This document shows positions 46,736 to 58,070 of a DNA stretch of 64,000 bases, piece by piece. The DNA is from Thysanoteuthis rhombus (lineage: Eukaryota; Mollusca; Cephalopoda; Oegopsida; Thysanoteuthidae), in NCBI GenBank assembly GCA_963457665.1, contig OY735207.1, positions 44,143,179 through 44,207,178 of the forward strand. Direction: 5' to 3'. Made by a program: the position numbers and the translations under genes. The notes below the pieces were generated by a model, which did no database searches, was not told the origin of the DNA, and was given only the letters and a program-made list of their open reading frames with translations. Numbering within the stretch: the first letter of the stretch is position 1; each line of letters starts with the position of its first letter.

Positions 46736-47140
46736 ACCAAAATTATTAACTTAGGTTTCTTCAGTTTTCAAGTCAGTCAGGCTGGCTGGCAATCTATGTA
46801 TCTAAGTGTTGCGTGAACAGATTGCACCGATGAAGTTAGAGGGCTGAATTTTCAAACATTTGGTCCTTATTATTTTAAAAATTTTTGAGCCACCCCCCCA
46901 TACAGTGGGGGTTCAATTTGCAATATAAATGTATGCTAAATTAGCCCCTAAGTGTCTGTCCAGCTGTGTTCACATATGTTTTTCTTTTTTTTGAATTCAG
47001 ACTATTTTTAGTGATCGCCACCCAGCAAAAGGAGAGAGGAATGATTTATTCATTGATCACCTTTTTTCTAATTTTTCTATTGATCATCCCCAACACAGGA
47101 TGCTGCCAAAAGATGTTGGTCTCATGATTTTTTCAAGTTC
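46735..47140 (+). mobile_element. Dispersed repeat family A, forward copy (longest)
   Basis: Carries all family blocks in order: CTTCAGTTTTCAAGTCAGTC, GGCTGGCTGGC, AGAGGGCTGAATTTTC, ATATAAATGTATGCTAAATT, TTTTTAGTGATCGCC, AAAAGGAGAGAGGAATGATT and TGCTGCCAAAAGATG. No coding capacity. Confidence 0.7.
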
Positions 47141-47159
47141 GGGAAGTGTTATGCACACC

Positions 47160-48830
47160 ATAGGTAGGTAGGTAGAGAGGTAGATAGGAATCGATGTATA
47201 AATTGAATTCATCTCTGTTGAAGTAGCATGTATAGGTTGGACTTAGACACTGGGGCAGAGGAAGAGTCTGATACGCTTTACTGAATGTAAGGTTAGTTGG
47301 TTTCATTAGCAATTATCTTGACTTCAAACAAGGAAGAAGATACTTCCGAAAAGTGGTTAGTTTTACATTTGCAAAATGTTTGAAATATGACTATAACAGA
47401 TAACTTTAAAAGCAAAAACAAACTTCTCAGTGAAATGATAATAGGAGATTCTGAGTTATAGAATTATAGAAAAAGGTAGAGGCTAGAGGTTGCCTAGCAT
47501 AGGTTTTCAACCAGTTTGCTATGATGGACATAATAACTTGACTTAGTAAGTAGTCAGTCAGGTGCCATGGACAAGATAAATTGTCTTTTTTTTCTTACAT
47601 AAATTTATGTAAGCATCACATTTATTAGATATTCTGTTGTATATATTAATTTAATTGTATGAAAATAGAATTGTTTTAAACATACAACAAAAACTATTTT
47701 CACCCATATTTTACAAGAAAAACCTTGCACAGGAGTTACAAGGTTGAAAATATACTTGACAAGTTAAATTAATTTTCAACGGGTTGAATTAATTTTGCCT
47801 TTCTGAAGTGAAATTATCATGAAGTTATATCAATAAGTATAACCATTGCAACACCAGGGAATAAAATAATCTAAAAACCCTTATCACTCATACATGTACT
47901 CAAGTATATGATGAAGCAGATAATTTAGTTCATTAGCTTACAATTTATCTATCTTATCATTCGGGGTCAAGTGAATGCTAAGATGACAACTGACTTGATA
48001 AATTTCAAGTTTCTCTTACTGTATCATGTGAAGTATTCATCTGTCATTGTCGGTATCTAAAGCGATAGATAGCTGCAGAACTTGTTATATAATAAAGGGT
48101 GTCACTTATCATCAGGTTGTTATTTATGAAATGTTGTTTTTTGAATATTTAGATGAAAAATGAGTAAACGACCAAAAATGGCCAATCAAGACATGGTTGA
48201 TTCATATTTGGGGGTAAAGATGCTATTCAGCAGAAACACTAAAAAAAGTTTTGACAACATTAATTTTTTTTCCTTTTTGCTCTAAGCTAGTTATTTGTAA
48301 GTGTTTTCCAAATTTTAAATCCTGCTTCAGTTTTTCACATTTCCCCAAAACTTTACTTTTTTTTTTCAGTATTATTTTGCAACTGCATTTGACTAAAAAT
48401 ATGTTTAGAGACCTCTTTTTATTTATCTTTATTCAGTTGTTTCCCTTCGGAGATATTCAAAATGGTTTAATATTTTCTGGACCAATAAATTCTAATCAAC
48501 TGTCTAAGAAGTCTGAATTCAAGTAGATTCAGCAATTTTTTTCAAAGGGAAATACTTTTTTTTTCGGAATACAAACAGTGTTCTGTCTATTCTGACAAAA
48601 TTCAATTTTTTATCCACAAGAAAGAAAAATATTTGTATTTTCTAGGAGAATCTAATAATATTTATCTTAATTTCTGAGATGAGGAATCATCATACACTAA
48701 TCTATTTAAACTGGTGTCCTCATCTTGGTTTTCATAGTCACAATATTTCTGCCATTGTACTCTTTAGCCTTCTTCAGGTGCCTGTAATATTCTGTGATGT
48801 CCTTAGAATTTTTCTAATGTGAAGTATGAG
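47160..48830. other. Upstream region without recognised gene
   Basis: AT-rich DNA. 48715-48785 shares CTCATCTTGGT, TGCCATTGTACTCT and AGCCTTCTTCAGGT with the SINE body at 7.79-7.85 kb, so it is probably a truncated copy of that SINE. Confidence 0.45.
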
Positions 48831-48907
48831 TTTTAAAAAAAATGTATTTCTATTATCCAAATTATTCACCTGTTGGATAATTCTTTGTATATCTTCCATG
48901 GGTGCAT

Positions 48908-49061
48908 TATCATCACCACCACTGCCACCACCACCATGATGATGATGATGATGATGATGATGACGATGACGACAACGACGACGACAGGGGCGGCAGCGGC
49001 GGTGGTGGTGTTGGTGATGGTGGTGGTGGTGGTGGTGGTGGTGGTGATGATGATGATGATA

Positions 49062-49093
<32 letters not shown>
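48908..49093 (+). repeat. Trinucleotide array (CAC/GAT/GGT/GAT)n
   Basis: Blocks of (ACC), (ATG), (ACG), (GGT) and (ATG) units adjoin the 3' end of the LINE fragment at 49095. The Asp-, Ser- or Met-rich open frames over it are artefacts. Confidence 0.95.
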
Positions 49094-49096
<3 letters not shown>

Positions 49097-49292
49097 CGTA
49101 GACCTTCCCCAGGATTCACCACTACTCTATCGTGGGCATCGCTGAGCCAATATTTTCTGAACCTGTCCAGTTCATCTCACCAACTCATATTCTTTCTGCT
49201 TTGATGCCCCATTTGATCTCTGGGGATCCATGTTGTTGAGTTTCCCTAAAGGAATCTATGATGTCTCTGACTCCTGTTTTTTCCTTCCACCT
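49094..49292 (-). pseudogene. LINE 3' end fragment
   Basis: Plus strand GTAGACCTTCCCCAGGATTC, CTATCGTGGGCATC and GAGCCAATATTTTCTGAACC match the 3' ends at 22.98, 31.72 and 51.72 kb. It ends in the trinucleotide array. Confidence 0.75.
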
Positions 49293-49329
49293 GTTCATCC
49301 TGTCAGTAAAGGTACAACTTTGAAGAATG

Positions 49330-50510
49330 TTTTTAGATGTTGTTTTTACTCCATGTTAGATGTTTTCCAGTGGAAAATGCCGGTGGTGTCATGCATAATA
49401 TTTATTTTGACCATATTCATTCTTTGATGCAATTTCTTGACTGGACTTCAGATTTTGATGTTATAGTTGTTCAATTATTGACACTGAGGGCAAGATTTTA
49501 TTATTTTCGCTTTGGAAGAGATAATGAGGTTTGAGTTTGTGAATTGTAACTTTTAAGCCTAATAACACCTCTTCACAAGTCAGCAAATAATCAGGTAAGA
49601 CAATGTTGAAGTACGGTGCCAGGTTATTTATCTGGCAAGGACCAGAAGCAACACAGATTTCTAGACCAAGGCTTTACATATACTTAAAAAATGAAATGAA
49701 TGATGAAAAGTTTTTAACATTTCTAAAGCAGAGTCTGTTTGATCTTTATCATTTACGTAAGATTCTTAAAATAAATAATATAAAATATACAAGAAATACT
49801 GATACAAATTAAACCACATAAAAAATAGGAACTGTTTAATCAATAAAAATCAACTGATCTTCATCAGAATACAATTCAACCATGCCACAAAATGAATGGT
49901 CTGTTAGTGTATTATGAAAATCAATATTTGGGGGGGAAGAACAATGACATCTGCACACCTTGATACATTCTATGGAGAGAGTCCTCCTCTCAGAGTACTA
50001 AAAATGCGCTTGAGTTACCTAGGTAGGGGCAAACTATTAAGTGAAACATGCATAGAAGAGGGGTAAGAAGTGTTACACACATTGTAGATACACAGGCAAT
50101 TACAAACACATAAAGACAAAGAAAGAAAAATATAAGAGTCTATTTCGGATGATCTTAAATTCAATGAGAGAGATAGAGATAGAGGGAGAGAGAATTTTCA
50201 TAGAAAGATTGTAAGTCAGATATGAAGGATTAGTGTAAGGGAGGTAACCCGTGTTAACTGCTGACTAAGAAGCCATATAAGGTACCTAAATATGATTATT
50301 TTGCAAAAAAACCCAACTCAAACCTATTTACTTTCACATGCATATTTAGTTCTAGAAAAAGAAGAAGAAAAGAACGAAAAAGAAATAAGTAGCTGAGACA
50401 AACAAACTCTGTGGACTAGAAAATTTATAATGATATTAGTTGATAACAAAAGTTCTCAAAAGGTTTCTATGAAATATTGTTGAAGGATGAACGATGGGCT
50501 ACAGGAGGAG
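49330..50510. other. Upstream region without recognised feature
   Basis: AT-rich DNA with a short (GA)n at 50165-50190. No gene or repeat family recognised. Confidence 0.4.
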
Positions 50511-50514
50511 AGAT

Positions 50515-51070
50515 TACTTTTTGGGGTTGATGCATATACAATCATTTGAAGTTACATGCCCATACCACATAATATCACCAAAATTTCATGTTTGTCCTTT
50601 GTCCATGCAATATCACCAAACTTTCTCACTGAATTTCAATGAATTTTTGTGGAATGGCAGACAATAGACCATAGAAAAAAGAAATTGAATCTTAGGGTAG
50701 ATCCAAGAATTCTTCTTCGATTGAGATATATTTCCGACATTCCTTTATATATTTATGTATATGTTCATGACTGTCAACATGATATCTCCAAAAGTTCTCA
50801 ATGAATTTCAATGTAATTTTGTAGAGAGGTGGACAATGAACTATAAAACAAGTGATTGAATTTGAGGGCGGATCCATATTCAATCATCTTCCCTAAACCG
50901 TAATTATTTCTCCACACCACATAATATCACCACAAAGATCATGTCTGTCCATACATTATTTCGAAAAAATTTCTCAATGAATTTCGAAGACAATCTATGA
51001 AAGATTTGCCAATGGGCCATGGAATAAGCAATTAAATTTTGGGATGGATCAATACCCAGGCATTTCCCCT
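50515..51070 (+). repeat. Three diverged tandem units of about 170 bp
   Basis: CTNAATGAATTTCRAWG blocks recur near 50629, 50799 and 50971. Each is followed by a GGRCAATGRRCYATRRAA-type block, an ATTGAATTTKRGG block and a GGATCC/GGATCA. Related single units lie at 33.7 and 35.1 kb. Confidence 0.7.
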
Positions 51071-51581
51071 TACAACGGCACTGACAGAGGTATGCACTCT
51101 CTAAGCGCTTTTGAGTTACTTAAAGCAATAAATTGAGAATTATTTGAATCACCGGGGTGGGATCAGTTTACAACAAAACATCAAAAGAAAACTGACCCTC
51201 CCCTGCTTTAGGGTCAGGGACATCTTATGCCAAGATATATGAATCATGGAGGGATCATTTCTTTTTCTTAATAACAATAGAAAAACCAATATCTCACTTT
51301 ATTGATCCTTCACTTCAAGGTACACAATTTTTTTTTAGTACCCTTTTATTCAAACATTCTTGATGGCTATCTCGAAAGAGGACTTTGTTGACTTTTTGAA
51401 AAGTGGAAGAGGTGCAGGGACAAACGCATGACGTCATAAGGAAAATACTTTGAAGGGGACTAAGGTGCCATTGCCCTAGGTAGGCTTTTTTTGTTTTGTT
51501 GATATTAAATGGCTGGATACTTCCTTTATAAAACACGTATTGTATACCACACAAGGTTTCTGTGAGTTAGGAATAGGGCTT

Positions 51582-51648
<67 letters not shown>

Positions 51649-51708
51649 CCACCACCACCACCACCACCACCACCATCATCATCATCACCAGCACCAGCAG
51701 TAGCAGCA
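51582..51708 (+). repeat. (CAT)n(CAG)n(CAC)n(CAT)n array
   Basis: About 11 CAT, 9 CAG, 9 CAC and 4 CAT units, then CCAGCACCAGCAGTAGCAGC. It is the tail of the LINE fragment that starts at 51709. Confidence 0.95.
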
Positions 51709-52035
51709 CAGACCTTCCCCAGGATTCGCCAGACCTCTCTATTATGGGTGTCAGAGAGCCAATACTGTCTGAACTTATCTAGTTTGTCTTGCCATTTTAT
51801 ATTCTGTTAGCGTCAGTTTGGCATTTGATCTCCAGGGATCCATGTCATGAGTTGTGGAGTCCATCGATTGTCTACCATTCTAGCAACATGACCAGCCCAT
51901 TGCCATTTGAGTTTCCTAATGGATTCTATGATGTCTCGGACACCTGTTTCTTCCCTAATATGTTGCTTAAATAGCTGAATTCTTTTAGTATCACAGAATG
52001 CTATAATTTCTATTGAAGAAATTTCCCAATGCAAT
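51709..52035 (-). pseudogene. LINE ORF 3' end fragment (RTE-like)
   Basis: The reverse strand encodes [40 protein letters not shown] and PGDQM in one frame, the best preserved of the five copies. It is 5'-truncated, as is usual for LINE insertions, and ends in the trinucleotide array. Confidence 0.8.
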
Positions 52036-52529
52036 ATTTAATCAGCTGTCTGCTCTCTCTCTACCTATGATTGGAATACATAAGCAAATATTAATGGCAT
52101 GATCATTAAGATTTTACTGTTAAAACTGTTTTTGTATTTCCTATTTAGGTTACAGAGGATTTATTTTCCTTATGTAATCTGGAAAGCTTTTCATCAACAA
52201 ATCATTAATCATTAATGGCTGCTGAGAAGAGGGATGTATCATTACATATTCTGTAAGGTCTGCAATATAAAGATCTCATCCAAGATGCTTTCAGATTTCC
52301 AAGGGATGTAGCCTTGAAAATATACTCACATTAAAGTTACCTACTATAAACTAAAGTCTTTAATGGAACAAGTTTAGTTCATGTGACACTGTCCATAAAT
52401 CAATGGGTTTCATGGGCAAAGCAGGCATCATTTACATAATGAATATAGAATTTATAAAAGTACCATTTTTTTTTATTCAGTCATTATCATGTTGAATAAA
52501 AGTAGAAGTTGTTGACGTGACATCCATGA

Positions 52530-52830
52530 AATATTGGCTTTTGAAGTGTGTGATGCAAGTTCAAGTCTTATGGAAGCCGCTACTTTTTTTCATGATCAAT
52601 ACATTGTGATAAAAAGCAACTGTAGAAAGATGGAGTTAGCTAATGATAGAATAATAGCAACAATCAAGAGTGAAACAATCCATATTGTTGTGATAATGAG
52701 CAACAATGATAAAATGGAGTAAGACTAGTTGTAAGTTAATAGTCATAATAAAGAGTGTACCAACCGAGAGAGTTGGGATAAAAAGCTAACCAAACAGTTT
52801 CGAGAAAAAGCAACTAGTAATAAAATAATA
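52530..52830 (+). mobile_element. SINE-like repeat (GTGATAAAAAGCAAC tail)
   Basis: GATGCAAGTTCAAGTCTTATGG-type B-box region is followed by repeats of TTGTGATAAAAAGCAAC, AAGATGGAGT and AATAATAG. Related to 0.52 and 22.2 kb. Confidence 0.5.
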
Positions 52831-52839
52831 ATTGTAAAC

Positions 52840-53130
52840 AGGTGTAGTTGGTCACACAATAGAAACCGTCATGTATCAACAAGCATGCCTTGTTGATCAA
52901 TCAGAGTATTGGAAAAAGGGGTGATCAATAAATAAATTATTTCTTTTGCCTTTTCTGGGTAGTGAATTCTTGTCTAAATTTTTTTTCCAAAGAGCTTGAA
53001 TGCTGCCGGACACTAACTAAATGGCCAATTTAGCATAAACTTACATTGTAAATCAGACCTACACAAAAACTTATTTTGGAGGGGTAATTTCGAAAAATTT
53101 TTAAAATGGTTTTCTCGATCCATTGATGGG
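52840..53130 (-). mobile_element. Dispersed repeat family A, reverse copy
   Basis: Contains GTTGGTCACACAATAGAAAC, AAAAAGGGGTGATCAATAAA, GCTGCCGGACACTAACTAA and CATAAACTTACATTGTAAAT. Confidence 0.7.
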
Positions 53131-54410
53131 GATGTCTGTGCGAAATTGCAGTGGTTCTCAACTTGGGTTCATGAGCTTGTCGAGTGAGCAGATCTTTCAA
53201 AGGCTCTGGGTTTGTGGGAAAATTCATTCGAATAAATAGAGTCCTTGGTTATGAAAAGGGTCAGAACCATTGTTTTAAAATGTACAATTATGATCATATT
53301 CTATGAAGTCATGTATTTTGTTTAGATTCTATAATTTAAACTACTTTGTTCATTTTTTTGTTTGATAGGATGTAAAAACAATTTATTAGTCTAGATGTTA
53401 TTACTTTTTTGTCTTGCAGTACATCATTTAACACAAATGAATTATAATTGAAAAAAATATTCTCCATGTGTTCCGTCAAAAGATTTTTTTCTCTTTTTTT
53501 CTTTCTCTTTTTAAATAATCTTTTTTCTTTTCTTTTCTTTCTTTGTTTTTTCTCTCAAAATGGACATAACTGTAACAGTAACAATATCTGTACCTCACAT
53601 GAATGATTCACTGTTGCCCACACATGTACAAAAACTAATTATCTGAGAAATTATCGGAAAAAATATCAAAAAGATTATCTAAACAATACCAGAACAAGAT
53701 TTAGGCATTTTGGGTCCAAAATGATTATAGAGAACCAAAAAAGTACTTTTCTAAAAAAAAACAAAAACATGGTTTTAGATGGTGCTTAATGGCATACTCA
53801 GGAAAATATTTAAGGTTTTGACCCCCGAAATGCGACCATGAGCACCTGGAGACACATGCACACACACAGAGACAAGCACTGAGAAAATAATCTGTGGTCC
53901 ACTTGGCTGGTTGATCAGGCAAACCATTTGTGGGGCTACAGTGGTTTGATATGATTTAAATTTTCCTAAAGAAAGAAATGAATGCTATGTCAAGAAGTAT
54001 GGTTTCCTTCCTTTGAATCAGTGAAGTGAGTATTAATAAAGATGCACGATTCCTTCAACCAGCTTTTCAATGTTTACGAAACATCAGTTCAGTTCACTCC
54101 ATTACAGAATCAAATCAAAATAGCTGTCAGAAATGCTAGGTATAGTTTGGAAAAGCTAATCAAAACAAATAACAGAGCTTAAATAAATGAAAATTTGTAT
54201 ACATTTCACTTGATTCTATTGATTGAAAGATTTTGATTTTTTTCCCAGTCACGATTCATTGAATCGAAATCAATGAAATCGTTATAATAACATATTTTTC
54301 CAATACAGAATGATCTGCTTTAACTGACCTTAGTTTCTTCGATACATTTTTGTTTTTTTTGAGAAAAAGTAGCTTTTTTAGAAGCGAGTGAATTGGCTGT
54401 AAAATGGGTG
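53130..54410. other. Upstream region without recognised feature
   Basis: AT-rich with a pyrimidine tract (53485-53555). No gene seen. Confidence 0.45.
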
Positions 54411-54754
54411 ATCAATTTACAATGTAAATATAATATGAAACTGGACTGACTTTTGTGCAAGTATAATTATTGATTAGTACATTATTTTTTGTAAAAACCT
54501 TTTTGCATACATTAATTTGCTCTATGCTCAGATTGTAAAACTTGTGTGCATAATACAGTTTAGAGAGAACAACAGTGAGAACACATGAATAAGCTAAACC
54601 GGCAAAAGTGTTTAAATTGGTCTGTTGTAGGAAGCAGGGAATACAAGCAACAACATTAACAATTACATGCATAGCAGGTGAGACATACAAGAAAAGGTGT
54701 ATATTCTCTCCCTCCAGGTAACCAATATCTTCAGGCAGAATGCCGCATTCAAGG

Positions 54755-55090
54755 TGATCAATTAAAAAAACGGAAAAAGTAGTGATCAATTAATAAGTTA
54801 CTTCTCTTGACTTTTGCTGGGCTGTGATCACTAAAAAGTCTCAATTTTCAAAAAAATAGACTAAAGAATTTTTCCAAAAATAAAAGTAGCATTTTACCTA
54901 ATCATTGAGGGGAGTATGTGTGCACAATTTCAAGTTTTTTACTATAAACAGTTAGGGCTGGACAAAATCCAGATACATAGATTTGGAACATGCATATGAA
55001 TGTCAGATCACATGAATAACTTAAACCCAGCACCAGTGTTTAAATAGCCAGCCAGCCAGTATCACTTGAAAACTGAAGAACCCTCTCCTT
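54755..55090 (-). mobile_element. Dispersed repeat family A, reverse copy
   Basis: Has GTGATCAATTAATAAGTTAC, TTTTGCTGGGCTGTGATCAC and CACTTGAAAACTGAAGAA with the AGCCAGCCAGCCAG block. The internal CAGCCCTCTAGC block is replaced by other sequence. Confidence 0.6.
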
Positions 55091-55307
55091 TTTACCACTG
55101 TTTGGGGTCGAAATGGTTTTTACAATGAGTCTGAGTGGAGGTGGTTTCATGAATGTTTTTTATGTTTCAAGTTACCCACAAGTTCTGCCTGTGTGGCATC
55201 AGGCACCTTACAGATTGATCTCATTTCATTATTTCTTTCTTGTTAAATATTTTTTGTTAACAATTTTATGTAAATAAGTATCGTAAGATCTTACCATCTT
55301 AAAATCA

Positions 55308-55330
55308 TCTCTCTCTCTCTTCCTCTCTCT

Positions 55331-55377
<47 letters not shown>
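55308..55377. repeat. (CT)n(TA)n microsatellite
   Basis: CT-rich run followed by about 22 TA units that lead directly into repeat family B. Confidence 0.9.
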
Positions 55378-55380
<3 letters not shown>

Positions 55381-55720
55381 ATTAATAATTGTGTCATCCA
55401 CAGACAGTTGTTTTGTTGTATTACAACTCTTCTGTGTGGCTACAGACTCTTCAATATCCTTTCCAGTACCGCGAGGTAGGATCGAAAATTTTACTTTAGA
55501 CCCAGAGGCTGACATTTTACTCCGGCCCTCCACAGAACTGGATGATCTGTAGGACCGAATTAAGCAATATATTTATTAACGCACAATTTCCCATCCACCA
55601 GAGTGCACCATTCCAGAGATGGAAGAGCATTGCTATAGTAGCTTATTATGGATGAGTGGCCCTACCTAAGAGTGCTCAACCCTGAAGAAGGGAGCATTAT
55701 ATATACATATATTCAAATTT
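55373..55720 (+). mobile_element. Dispersed repeat family B, copy 2
   Basis: Matches 56.44-56.75 kb over GTGTCATCCACAGACAGTTG, CAGTACCGCGAGGTAGGATC, CCCAGAGGCTGAC, AAGCAATATATTTA, CCCATCCACCAGAGTGCA and AGAGTGCTCAACCCTGAA. Confidence 0.8.
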
Positions 55721-56159
55721 TGTCTCTGTTTATCATCGGGTATATAATATTGATTTCCTCATTTTCGACAGTAAAGATCAATTCTTCATAATGTTCTGAT
55801 AATAATGTACATAAACATTGAAGAATTGACTAATTTTCCTTCCACTCTGTACCAATAAGTGTTTAATTTTGAATCATTAGGTTGTCCTCCATATTTTTGT
55901 GCTCTTGTCTCCATGATTGTGATTTTGACAAATTATTAATCAGAAAATGTGGTTATACATATTTGACTGATTATACAACATTGGCTTTCTTTTTAAATTT
56001 TCAACTTATGATTCATTACATCAGTTTTTATGAGATGATCCGTCACTCTTCCAGATGCCATCCCCAAAGGAAATCAGACTAATTTTTGTATTACCAATTT
56101 TCAATAGGGAGTTTCTTTTCACCTACTATATATATATATATACATAAATATATGTATAT

Positions 56160-56302
56160 ATAATAATTAAATAATTGTGTCATCCACAGACAGCTTCAGG
56201 GATCAAATGTACTTATAGGATAACCCAGAAATATTTCATGTGTGATTAAGGAGAGGGAAAATTAGGTTCAATACATGCAAACATATATACATGAACGCAC
56301 GA

Positions 56303-56333
<31 letters not shown>

Positions 56334-56394
56334 AAAAAACACAAGTACATATGTGTGTATTTTTACAAACATATCTCAATGTATGTGTGTGTGT

Positions 56395-56445
<51 letters not shown>

Positions 56446-56743
56446 AATTAATAATTGTGTCATCCACAGACAGCTGTTTCATTGTATTACAACACTTCAG
56501 TGTGACTATAGACTATCCTTTATCCTATCCAGTACCATGAGGTAGGATCAAAATCTATGCTTCAGACCCAGAGGCTGGCGTCTTAACCCTGCCCTACGTA
56601 GAACTGGACGGTCAGTAAGGTTTAATTTAAGCAATATATTTACTTCACGCATAATTCCCCATCCACCAGAGTGCATTGCATAAGCTTATAATGAATGAGT
56701 TATCTCACTTAAAGAGTGCTCAATCCTGAATAGGGGAGCATCA

Positions 56744-56755
<12 letters not shown>
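56160..56755 (+). mobile_element. Dispersed repeat family B, copy 3, with nested duplication
   Basis: The full-length looking copy. GTGTCATCCACAGACAGCT occurs at both 56175 and 56457, flanking the microsatellite-rich module 56200-56442. The latter matches 31.36-31.6 kb. Ends at a 71-bp (TA)n. Confidence 0.8.
56397..56442. repeat. (TA)n microsatellite
   Basis: About 23 TA units inside family B copy 3; a (CA)n lies at 56305-56325. Confidence 0.95.

Positions 56756-56820
<65 letters not shown>
56750..56820. repeat. (TA)n microsatellite
   Basis: About 35 TA units between family B copy 3 and the Tc1-like fragment. Confidence 0.95.
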
Positions 56821-56823
<3 letters not shown>

Positions 56824-56845
56824 TAGCCCATGAATGTACATATAT

Positions 56846-57058
56846 ACACTGATGAGCTGAAACTTTATGGCAAGTGACATGTGGCAGGAATGAATACTTC
56901 TGCTCCATAATAACTGTGTATGTCTGGGTCAGACGTATATAAGTAGGTAAGTCAGCCTCGAGTTCATTATTTCGTTGTTTTGAATCCAATAGTTATTGGC
57001 AAGAAGAAAAATTTGAGTGTCTTCATTAAAAGCTAAAAAAGCTCAACTTTTTTTTTGG
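56846..57058 (+). mobile_element. Tc1-like transposon 5' end, copy 1
   Basis: Shares ACTGATGAGCTGAAACTTTA-type start, AAGTGACATGTGGCAG, CTGTGTATGTCTGG and GGCAAGAAGAAAAATT with 63.39-63.6 kb. The initiator ATG of the transposase is ATT here, so the copy is dead. Confidence 0.6.
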
Positions 57059-57059
57059 T

Positions 57060-57330
57060 AAAATGAACAGTACTCTTCAGGCTCATATTAGAAATGGGAA
57101 CTTGCTCGAAAGAATACTGCAATGTTGGTTTGACAAATTTCAAGATATACACTTGGATAATGATGCTCGAGGTCACCTTCAATCGATCATTGATGATAAG
57201 GATTCAAGGGATGTTGTAGAAACTGATACAAGGACAACTGTTTGAGCACTTGCTCAAATTTTAAAGATTTCGGATAACAACTTTAGGGTATCACTTCACC
57301 TTTTATAGAAGGCCATTTCATGCAGGACAA
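57060..57330 (+). pseudogene. Mariner transposase N-terminal fragment
   Basis: Encodes ILQCWFDKFQDIHLDNDARG, then SIIDDKDSRDVVETDTRTTV and, after an in-frame stop, ALAQILKISDN. This matches the two helix-turn-helix DNA-binding parts of mariner transposases. No catalytic domain follows. Confidence 0.65.
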
Positions 57331-57483
57331 CCCAATACTTTCATCTTTTGCGTGTATGTGTATGTATGTACATTTCTTGTGTTAAAAACCTTATGTATTC
57401 ACACTTACACACGCATAAATATATATATGTATATATGTATATATGTAGATGTTTAAAACACACACACACACATATACATTTAC

Positions 57484-57484
<1 letters not shown>

Positions 57485-57521
<37 letters not shown>
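57485..57521. repeat. (TA)n microsatellite
   Basis: About 18 TA units after a (CA)n at 57460-57472. Confidence 0.9.
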
Positions 57522-57523
<2 letters not shown>

Positions 57524-57809
57524 TTGCTTGGGCACCTGGAAGAAATGCTGGAAACTCTGGAGATGAAATTTCATTGAGATTACATAGAATCTAATGAGGT
57601 TTATGTGCTCAGTCTTTGTGAAGCCATGGCATAAATATAAGTTTTTTTCTCTTTTTATCAAACTGAGAAGTACATTAATAGGATGAAACAAATTTGTTTT
57701 GGGAAAAATCACACATTTTTTATACAGCTAATTATCACAAAGGTCATGTAATATTTTCTAAAACAGAGCTTCTAAAATTCGAGATCTCAACCCTTCATGT
57801 TGGTAAAAA

Positions 57810-58070
57810 AATTGACCTTTTTTGAAAATTCCAAAATTTACCTGAACTTTAATAGACCTTCAAAGGTCACCAGAAGTCAAGGAGACCTATCCAATGTTTA
57901 TCCTGGGGTCAAGTTACACTTGTACACAAATTTGCAGGCCATAGAGTGCAACCATCTAAGTTAGATTTATGAAATGATTGCAAAAACTGGTTTGACCCTA
58001 ATGTGACCTTTAGAGGTCAGCAGAGGTCATTGTCACTTGACCTATGTTCATCTGATGTTGAGCCACATAG
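57810..58070 (+). repeat. AGGTCA-rich diverged tandem repeat
   Basis: GACCTT..AAAGGTCA and GACCTTTAGAGGTCAGCAGAGGTCAT repeat around CAAATTTGCAGGCCATAGAGTGCAA/GATTTTCAGCTTTTAGGGTACAA blocks (split at the slash). Units of about 150 bp. Confidence 0.5.

Larger units (their letters stand above)
48834..49330 (-). pseudogene. Partial duplicate of OPLAH exon 1, split by LINE insertion
   Basis: 48861-48907 matches the 3' end of OPLAH exon 1 and its splice donor (22 identical bases TATTCACCTGTTGGATAATT plus two, then diverged). On the minus strand it encodes APMEDIQRIIQQ versus [12 protein letters not shown] in the real exon. The similarity runs on about 35 bp into the intron. After trinucleotide and LINE sequence, 49303-49316 (GTCAGTAAAGGTAC) matches the GGTFTDV codons of exon 1 in collinear order. 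About 70 bp of exon between the two parts is missing. Intron similarity argues for DNA duplication rather than retroposition. Confidence 0.65.

Noticed and set aside
48873..49204. Poly-Asp, poly-Ser and poly-Met proteins
   Set aside because: Produced by the trinucleotide array in different frames; no flanking coding sequence.
51476..51782. Poly-Ile/Ser/Thr and Val/Leu/Met-rich proteins
   Set aside because: Reading-frame artefacts of the CAT/CAG/CAC array.
54412..54789. 125-codon minus-strand open frame
   Set aside because: Starts in repeat family A sequence and has no recognised domain, no consistent hydrophobic topology and no splice context. Taken as chance.
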